Assembly: GCA_050955105.1 (NCBI GenBank)
Contig: JBPBQZ010000085.1
Location: 70,600 to 134,599 of the forward strand
Source: JBPBQZ01 sp050955105
GTDB taxonomy: Bacteria; Pseudomonadota; Gammaproteobacteria; Burkholderiales; Burkholderiaceae
Direction: 5' to 3'
Length of the DNA: 64,000 nt
Shown: positions 58,215-64,000 of the stretch, piece after piece
How positions within the stretch are numbered: position 1 is the first letter of the stretch
Layout of the letters: the number at the start of each line of letters is the position of its first letter
Notes under the pieces: model-generated
Told to the model about the DNA's origin: nothing
The model's database searches: none
What the model saw: only the letters and a program-made list of their open reading frames with translations
Position numbers and translations under genes: made by a program

Positions 58215-59420
58215 ATGCTTTCAGATGCTCAGTCCATCATGTGCCCCGTTTCGGATCTGGATCCGTTTTCTATCGATTTTCTGTCTGACTCGGAGCGTTA
58301 TCACCGCGAATTGCGCGAACTAGGTGCCGTGGTGCGGCTGTCCCGCTACGGGATTTATGTTTTCACACGTCACGCCGAAGTGCATGCGGCATTGCTCGAT
58401 GGCGCCATCTTCTGCTCCAGCCGCGGCATTGGCCTCGCGGATTTCAAAAAAGAAACGCCGTGGCGGCCGCCCAGCGTCATCAATGAAGTGGATGCACCCG
58501 AACATGCGCGTACGCGCGGCATTCTCGCGCGCGTGTTATCGCGGCCGGCGCTTGAAAAGCTTAGAGCCAGCTTTGCGGCGAGCGCGGCATTGGTAGTCGA
58601 CGAGGCGTTGGCGCTTGGAGAATTGGATGGCATCAAGGACTTCTCCGAGAAATTTCCATTGCGCGTGATTCCCGATGCGGTGGGACTGTTGCCTGAAGGG
58701 CGCGAGAATCTGCTGCCCTACGGTGATCTCGTTTTCAATTCGATGGGACCAAGAAACGCGCTGTACGAACAATCGCGTAAAAATGCCGAGAAAGTGGTGG
58801 GATGGATCGTCCACCAATGTCGCCGCGAATCGCTGAGCAGCACAGGCTTCGGCGCGCGCATTTACGAGGAAGCGGACAGCGGCATCATCACCGAAGAGGA
58901 AGCCGGCATGTTGGTGCGCTCCATTCTCAGTGCTGGACTGGATACCACGATCTTTGGCCTTGGCCACATGCTGCGAGGCTTGGCCGCCAATCCCGAGCAG
59001 TGGCAGACGCTGCGCCAAAACCCCGCCTTGATGCGCGCCGCGTGGGACGAGGCGGTGCGCTATGGTTCGACGGTGCAGGCGATATTCCGCACCACCACGC
59101 AGGAAGTCGACGTTGCGGGCGTGCGTATCGGTGAAGGAGAGAAGATATTGCTACTGCTCGCTTCAGCGAATCGCGATCCTCTGAAGTTTGAAAATCCCGA
59201 CCGATTCGATATCACGCGTAAAGTTGCCGGCCATGTCGGCTTCGGCTTCGGCAGCCATATGTGCGTGGGGCAGATGCTGTCGCGACTCGAGGCGGACGTG
59301 ATTCTGGCGGAATTGATCGAGAAGGTCGAACGCATCGAAGCGATTGGCGAACCGGTCTGGCGGCTTAATAACACGCTGCGCGGCTTGGGCAGCCTGCCGC
59401 TCAGGATGACGGCGGCTTGA
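58215..59420 (+). CDS. cytochrome P450, CYP199-like
   Basis: A 401-residue soluble bacterial P450 of the type that oxidises para-substituted benzoates (CYP199A, 4-methoxybenzoate demethylase). Visible are the oxygen-activating helix ILSAGLDTTIFG, the EAVR of the ExxR motif, and the haem loop FGFGSHMCVGQMLSR with the axial Cys. AAAGGAGGAG precedes the ATG. No ferredoxin or reductase gene is nearby, so electron donors must be elsewhere. The benzoate substrate is inferred from resemblance only. Confidence 0.88.
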   Translation: MLSDAQSIMCPVSDLDPFSIDFLSDSERYHRELRELGAVVRLSRYGIYVFTRHAEVHAALLDGAIFCSSRGIGLADFKKETPWRPPSVINEVDAPEHARTRGILARVLSRPALEKLRASFAASAALVVDEALALGELDGIKDFSEKFPLRVIPDAVGLLPEGRENLLPYGDLVFNSMGPRNALYEQSRKNAEKVVGWIVHQCRRESLSSTGFGARIYEEADSGIITEEEAGMLVRSILSAGLDTTIFGLGHMLRGLAANPEQWQTLRQNPALMRAAWDEAVRYGSTVQAIFRTTTQEVDVAGVRIGEGEKILLLLASANRDPLKFENPDRFDITRKVAGHVGFGFGSHMCVGQMLSRLEADVILAELIEKVERIEAIGEPVWRLNNTLRGLGSLPLRMTAA

Positions 59421-59524
59421 GCGCTGGCGGGGCCGGCTAGACACCGGCCTGTGCCGCCTGCCCGACGTCATTGGCTAGTCGGGATGATGGCCTACGCAAG
59501 GAAGGGAATTGCCGACCAGCGCGC

Positions 59525-60682
59525 TCACCGCTCGCGCAGTGGCCTGAAAAATTGCGCGATCTCCGCCGCCAGCGCTTGCGGCTGTTCCATCGCCGCGAAA
59601 TGACCGCCGTGCGGCATTTCGGTCCAGCGATGGATGTTCGGATAAACCTTTTCGGCGAGCGAACGCGGCGGCAGCAGGAACTCGGCCGGGAACGCCGCAT
59701 AGCCGGTCGGCACTGTGATGACGGCACCGTCGGGAATGATGGGGGCATCGTGAGCGCGCGCGTAGTAAGGCCAGAACGAGGCGCCGATCGAACCGGTGAA
59801 CCAGTACAGGCTGATATTCGCGAGCAGCGCGTCGATGGAGATTGCGCTGGCGATGTCGCCGCCGCAATCCGACCAACTGCGGAACTTGTCGCTGATCCAG
59901 GCGGCGAGACCGGCTGGCGAGTCGGCCAGGCTCGCGGCGAGCGTTTGCGGGCGTGTTCCCTGAATTGCCGAATAGCCAGTTCCTTCCTTTACCCAATTGC
60001 CGACTTCAAGCAGATAGGCTTGTTCCTGCGGGGTCGACGCGTGCGCGTTGGGGTCGCGTGGCAGCGGCATTAGATTCAGGTGAATGCCGAGCATGCGGTC
60101 GGCATAGGCAAGCCCGAGCCGCGACGTAATGAAAGCGCCCCAGTCGCCGCCTTGCGCGCCGAAGCGTGCATATCCGAGCACATCCGTCATCAATTCAGCG
60201 AAGCAATCGGTAATCTGCGGAATGGAAAGCGACGCTTGACCGGCCCGATACGACAAGCCATATCCCGGCAGTGACGGCACGACTACCGTGAATGCATCTT
60301 TCGGGTCACCGCCGAATCGGCCGGGATCGGTCAGGCGCGGAATGATCTCCAAAAATTCGTAGATCGAGCCGGGCCAACCATGGCTCAGTAGCAGAGGCAA
60401 CGGCTCAGGACCGTTTCCTTGCACGTGCAGGTAATGGAGGTCGACGCCATGCAATGAGACCTTGTACTGTGGAAACGCATTGACGCGGGCCTCTTGAGCG
60501 CGCCAGTCGAAATGCTCGCGCCAATACTCAACCAGTTCGCGCAGCCATCGCACATCGGTGCCATAGGCCCATGGTTCGCCGGGCAGCGGGTCGGCATAGC
60601 GTGTCATCGAGAGGCGCTGCCGAAGCTCCTCGATGGCCGCATCAGGGATATGCAGAGAGAAGGCCGCGGGGTTTGCAGACAT
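59525..60682 (-). CDS. epoxide hydrolase (EHN-type alpha/beta hydrolase)
   Basis: A 385-residue microsomal-type epoxide hydrolase with the N-terminal EHN region (FSLHIPDAAIEELRQRLSMTRYADPLPG). The alpha/beta fold has LLSHGWPGSIYEFLEIIP (oxyanion HGWPG), the nucleophile Asp in GAQGGDWGAF, and the C-terminal His in PHGGHFAAMEQP. AGGAG precedes the ATG at 60682. It hydrolyses an unidentified epoxide. Confidence 0.9.
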   Translation of the reverse strand: MSANPAAFSLHIPDAAIEELRQRLSMTRYADPLPGEPWAYGTDVRWLRELVEYWREHFDWRAQEARVNAFPQYKVSLHGVDLHYLHVQGNGPEPLPLLLSHGWPGSIYEFLEIIPRLTDPGRFGGDPKDAFTVVVPSLPGYGLSYRAGQASLSIPQITDCFAELMTDVLGYARFGAQGGDWGAFITSRLGLAYADRMLGIHLNLMPLPRDPNAHASTPQEQAYLLEVGNWVKEGTGYSAIQGTRPQTLAASLADSPAGLAAWISDKFRSWSDCGGDIASAISIDALLANISLYWFTGSIGASFWPYYARAHDAPIIPDGAVITVPTGYAAFPAEFLLPPRSLAEKVYPNIHRWTEMPHGGHFAAMEQPQALAAEIAQFFRPLRER

Positions 60683-60736
60683 CGTTGTCTCCTGTATTGA
60701 ATGCGTCAATTCAGTATGTTGGCGTCGTCGCGCCTT

Positions 60737-61705
60737 CTAATCAGTCATCAAACGGATCGGTGAGCCATGCAACCAGGCCTCGATCGATTCGACGATTTGC
60801 GGATAGGCGTTCCGATACATGGTCTCGGTGACGTATCCGATATGCGGTGTCGCCAGCACGTTCGGCAGATGGCGGAACGGATGTGTGCCGGCCAACGGTT
60901 CTGTATCAAAAACATCGAGCGCGGCACCGGCGATCCGACGTGCTTGCAAGGTTTCGATCAATGCGGATTCCGTAATGATCGGACCACGCGAAGTGTTGAC
61001 GAGATAGGCCTCGGGCTTCATCAAAGCCAATTCGCGCCGGCCGACCAGGTCGCGGCTACGCTCGCCCAGTTTCAAATGCACGGTCAACACGTCGGCTTGT
61101 TGGAAAAGCTGATCCTTTTCTACGCGCTCCACGCCACATGCCGCGGCGGCTTCGGCGCTCAGGTTCTGGCTCCAGGCAATCGGCCGCATGCCGCAAGCGG
61201 TACCGATGCATGCAACTTGCTGGCCGATATTGCCGAGCCCGAGCAGGCCAAGCGTTTTGCCATGCACATTCATGCCCACGCCGATTTGCCAGCCGCCGGC
61301 CTTCACCGAATCCGCCTCAGTTAGCAGATTGCGCGTGATAGCGAGGATCAAACCCCAGGTCAGCAGCGGCGTCGCGGTGCCGTCGCCACCGAGCGTGCCC
61401 GAGACCACTACACCTGCTGTTTTCGCGGCCTGTAAATCGATGCCCGCGTTCCACATGCCGACCGAGGCGATCAGCTTCAGGGCGGGCAAGCGCGCCAGCA
61501 GCGCGGCATCGATGGGCGTACGTTCGCGCATCAACACCACGGCTTCGAAGGGCGCCAGGCGCGCTGCCAATTCTGCCGGATCGGCTACGTGATCGTGAAA
61601 GAACACCAGGTTGGCACGCGGTCGCAAACGCGACCAGTCGGCGAAGTTCTCGGCGCAATGTTGATAGTCGTCGAGAACCGCGATGTTCACTGAGGCACTA
61701 GCCAT
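60737..61705 (-). CDS. D-2-hydroxyacid dehydrogenase family protein
   Basis: A 322-residue NAD(P)-dependent oxidoreductase. The Rossmann motif is LGLLGLGNIGQQVA, followed by LVNTSRGPIITE (catalytic Arg region), ALDVFDTEP (Glu) and the TPHIGYVT His. The N-terminal catalytic domain is VLDDYQHCAENFADWSRL, common in the phosphoglycerate-dehydrogenase-like branch. GGAGA lies 8 bases before the ATG at 61705. Same direction as the epoxide hydrolase, 54 bases before its start. Substrate unknown. Confidence 0.88.
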   Translation of the reverse strand: MASASVNIAVLDDYQHCAENFADWSRLRPRANLVFFHDHVADPAELAARLAPFEAVVLMRERTPIDAALLARLPALKLIASVGMWNAGIDLQAAKTAGVVVSGTLGGDGTATPLLTWGLILAITRNLLTEADSVKAGGWQIGVGMNVHGKTLGLLGLGNIGQQVACIGTACGMRPIAWSQNLSAEAAAACGVERVEKDQLFQQADVLTVHLKLGERSRDLVGRRELALMKPEAYLVNTSRGPIITESALIETLQARRIAGAALDVFDTEPLAGTHPFRHLPNVLATPHIGYVTETMYRNAYPQIVESIEAWLHGSPIRLMTD

Positions 61706-61962
61706 TTGTTGATCTCCGAATTGTCTAGAACTGCCGCGACTTGGAGCATAGACCATCTGGCCGGCCGCTGCGTCGACACGCCAGCGGCCTGACTTTCAAG
61801 GCGCTTGCAAGCCCATTAGCCGCTCAAGCGCGTGAATCGATCGATGCTAAGCAGCAAAAATCATTTAGGGATGCCGCGGCCTTTCGTTAGATTAATGAGG
61901 AAATTTTCCGGTCATTCAGACCAACGGCACAGCGCCGCTAGCACTTGCGATGAGGATCAGCC

Positions 61963-63300
61963 TTGCAACCACCCCGTCAGATGCATCTGGGTGCATTTCT
62001 ATATGGTGTCGGCCACCACCTTGCCGCCTGGCGGCATGCATCGGTCGATCCGCGGGCTGGCGGCAGCTTCGAGCATTTCAAACAGCTTGCGCAACTGGCG
62101 GAGCGCGGCGCCTTCGACGCACTCTTCCTGGCCGACAACGTTGGTCTGTCGCCGGCGCCGTCGGCACTGCTCAGCCGTGCCGGACCGCCTGCCTATTACT
62201 TCGATCCCTTGATGCTGCTCGCTTCGCTTGCCACGGTCACCGAGCGCATTGGCCTGGTGGCTACGGTGTCGGCGAGTTATCTACCGCCATTTCATCTGGC
62301 GCGTAAGTTCGCGTCGCTTGATCATTTGAGCCATGGTCGCACCGGGTGGAACCTGGTGACCTCAGGCACCGATTGGGAAGCGCGCAACTTCGGCTTCGAG
62401 CATCAGCTCTCGCATGCCGTGCGCTATGAACGTGCTGCGGAATACGTGAAGGTCGTCAAGGCGCTGTGGGATAGCTGGGAAGACCAGCCAACCACGCTGG
62501 ATGACGAGCGCACCCGTTACCTGGATCCTCACAAGCTGCATCGGGTCGAGCATCGCGGTGAATATTTCAAGGTGCAGGGTGCCTTGCAGATAGAGCGGCC
62601 GATACAGGGTTATCCGGTATTGGTGCAGGCGGGTTCTTCCAGCGATGGGCAGGGCTTGGCGGCGGCCACTGCCGAACTGGTGTTCACCGCGCAGCAGTCG
62701 CTGGAAGGCGCGCAAGCCTTCTATCGCGGCTTGAAAGGCCAGGTCGTCGCAGCGGGGCGCTCGCCCGACGCTGTGAAAATCCTACCCGGCATCATGCCGA
62801 TCCTCGGCGATACCGACGCTGCGGCGCGAGCGGAATACGAGTATCTGCAGAGCCTGCTCGATCCGGCGCTGTGCGTGGGCTTGCTGTCGGCCTTTTTGGG
62901 AAATGTCGACTTGTCGGGGTATCCGCTGGATGGCCCGTTTCCCGATTTGCCGCTTACAGAAGGCTGGCAAAGTCGGCATCGGCTTTTCAGTGATTTGGCG
63001 CGGCGCGACAAGCTGACGCTGGGCCAGCTCGCTACGCGCGCCGCCAGTGCGCGCGGGCATTGGGTGGTCGTCGGCAGTGCCAAGACCATCGTTGACCAGA
63101 TGGAGCAATGGTTCGTCGAAGGCGCGGCCGACGGCTTCAATATCCTGGCGCCAACCTTGCCCGCAGGGCTGGAAGCCTTCGTCACGCAAGTCATTCCCGA
63201 GCTGCGGCGGCGCGGCCTATTTCGAGACGCGTACCGCGGCAACACTTTGCGTGAGCACCTCGGCCTGGCGCGTCCGCCTCATCCGTTGGCGCATCGATGA
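61963..63300 (+). CDS. flavin-dependent monooxygenase (NtaA/SnaA/DszA family)
   Basis: A 445-residue luciferase-like FMNH2-dependent monooxygenase of the nitrilotriacetate / dibenzothiophene-sulfone branch. It has MHLGAFLYGVGHHLAAWRH, FLADNVGLSP, LVATVSASYLPPFHLARKFASLDHLSHGRTGWNLVTS and VLVQAGSSSDGQ, all family blocks. TTG at 61963 has GAGGA 6 bases upstream; an ATG six codons later (MHLGAF) is possible. The adjacent sulfonate-binding-protein gene suggests an organosulfur substrate. A reductase is not in the window. Confidence 0.88.
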   Translation: MQPPRQMHLGAFLYGVGHHLAAWRHASVDPRAGGSFEHFKQLAQLAERGAFDALFLADNVGLSPAPSALLSRAGPPAYYFDPLMLLASLATVTERIGLVATVSASYLPPFHLARKFASLDHLSHGRTGWNLVTSGTDWEARNFGFEHQLSHAVRYERAAEYVKVVKALWDSWEDQPTTLDDERTRYLDPHKLHRVEHRGEYFKVQGALQIERPIQGYPVLVQAGSSSDGQGLAAATAELVFTAQQSLEGAQAFYRGLKGQVVAAGRSPDAVKILPGIMPILGDTDAAARAEYEYLQSLLDPALCVGLLSAFLGNVDLSGYPLDGPFPDLPLTEGWQSRHRLFSDLARRDKLTLGQLATRAASARGHWVVVGSAKTIVDQMEQWFVEGAADGFNILAPTLPAGLEAFVTQVIPELRRRGLFRDAYRGNTLREHLGLARPPHPLAHR

Positions 63301-63417
63301 GGGCGCCGGCGAACGCATTGCTGTGCCGCGCGTCGCACGGCGTCAGCTAATTGCCCCGCCACTTGCTGCTCGCGCGGATCGCAGCGGCGATTGTTTTACT
63401 CACAGAAGAAGGTCGTT

Positions 63418-64000
63418 ATGACACGTTCGATTTCGCAGCAACGTCGTATCTTATTGGGCGCTGGCTTGTCGCTCGCGGTGGCTGGCATTGTGCCGTCGAC
63501 GCTTGCTCAAGCCGCGGCCGCCGCGGGTGGCGCGCGTCAATTGCGCATCGGCCATCAGAAGGGTTTGCTGAGCATTCTCAGAGGGCGCGGTACGCTTGAA
63601 AAGCGCCTGGCGCCGCTCGGCGTGACCGTTAGCTGGACCGAGTTCACCGCCGGACCACCGCAATTGGAGGCGCTCAACGTCGGCTCGATCGACTTCGGCG
63701 ATGTTGGCGAAGCACCGCCCATTTTTGCGCAGGCCGCGGGTGCGCCATTGGTGTACTACGGACAGACCGTGCCGCGGCCTGCTAGTGAGGCGATCGTGGT
63801 GCCGAGCAATTCCGCGTTGCGAAGCGCAGCCGATCTGCGCCGCAAGAAGATCGCTTTGAATAAGGGCTCTAACGTCCATTACCTGCTGGTGCGCCTGCTT
63901 GAAAAATACAAGATTCCCTACGATCAGGTGAATCTATTCTGGCTGGCGCCTTCTGACGCGCGTGCGGCCTTCGTACAAGGTTCGGTCGATGCCTGGGCAA
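63418..64000 (+). CDS. ssuA: aliphatic sulfonate ABC transporter substrate-binding protein, 5' part (cut by window edge)
   Basis: SsuA-type periplasmic proteins bind alkanesulfonates for import. From the ATG at 63418, 194 codons are open to the window end. A signal segment (residues 1-34) has a twin-arginine-like QQRRILLGAG; the mature part has LRIGHQKGLLSILRGRGTLEKRL, TEFTAGPPQLEALNVGSIDFGDVGEAPPIFAQAAG and LRRKKIALNKGSNVHYLL, matching SsuA. The rest and likely ssuBC lie beyond the edge. It follows the monooxygenase gene after 117 bases, supporting a sulfur-scavenging operon. Confidence 0.88.
   Translation, partial: MTRSISQQRRILLGAGLSLAVAGIVPSTLAQAAAAAGGARQLRIGHQKGLLSILRGRGTLEKRLAPLGVTVSWTEFTAGPPQLEALNVGSIDFGDVGEAPPIFAQAAGAPLVYYGQTVPRPASEAIVVPSNSALRSAADLRRKKIALNKGSNVHYLLVRLLEKYKIPYDQVNLFWLAPSDARAAFVQGSVDAWA

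Overview
The window is one continuous stretch of a Burkholderiaceae-type chromosome (Burkholderia sensu lato or a close relative). This rests on gene order and protein families: carAB-greA-DUF4149-yhbY/rlmE-ftsH-folP-glmM-pstSCAB-phoUBR-ppk/ppx is a classic Burkholderia backbone, the coding sequence is GC-rich, and TTG/GTG starts backed by good Shine-Dalgarno sites are common. Assignment below family level is not possible from what I can see. There is no prophage, IS element, CRISPR array or rRNA operon. Two tRNA genes are present, Val(CAC) and Pro(TGG).

Left part (1-18.4 kb): a 5' fragment of agmatine deiminase, a DUF3175 protein, a SCO1-PCu(A)C copper-delivery pair for cytochrome oxidase, trehalose-phosphatase (otsB), a half-size-fused ABC exporter, a GT4 glycosyltransferase, an acyl-CoA ligase, then dnaQ / LysE-type exporter / rnhA / methyltransferase / gloB / mltD. 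The last block keeps the E. coli mltD-gloB-yafS-rnhA-dnaQ layout, with an exporter gene inserted between rnhA and dnaQ. It is followed by an unrecognised multi-pass membrane protein with a Ser/Arg-rich N-terminal half.

Central housekeeping block (18.4-43.3 kb): carAB, greA, rlmE, ftsH, folP, glmM, then the phosphate regulon: pstSCAB-phoU-phoB-phoR, a Nramp Mn transporter with a possible small divergent ORF, and divergent ppk1/ppx. Pho-box-like 11-bp repeats precede pstS, and a three-unit array lies between ppk1 and ppx. Phosphate uptake, sensing and polyphosphate turnover therefore look like one regulon.

Right part (43.3-64 kb): a more accessory mosaic. It holds a cupin dioxygenase, a fasciclin protein, an RBBP9-type hydrolase, a CysB-type regulator divergent from a YeiH-type anion exporter with a coupled Cys-rich small ORF, a RibH2-type lumazine synthase, an OmpR/EnvZ-type two-component pair, a GT83 (ArnT-like) glycosyltransferase, a CHAD protein followed by a DUF2252 gene broken by an internal deletion, two paralogous glycine-zipper small exported proteins flanking a His-rich one, a CYP199-like P450, an epoxide hydrolase, a 2-hydroxyacid dehydrogenase, a DszA/NtaA-type flavin monooxygenase, and the start of an aliphatic-sulfonate binding protein cut by the window edge. 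The last two suggest organosulfur scavenging.

Nothing here is a clear new multi-gene system. The best candidates for novelty are the membrane protein at 16.4-18.2 kb, the glycine-zipper/His-rich exported cluster at 56.8-57.8 kb, the CHAD-DUF2252 pair (here decayed), the small Cys-rich protein coupled to the anion exporter, and the 35-residue ORF opposite mntH.
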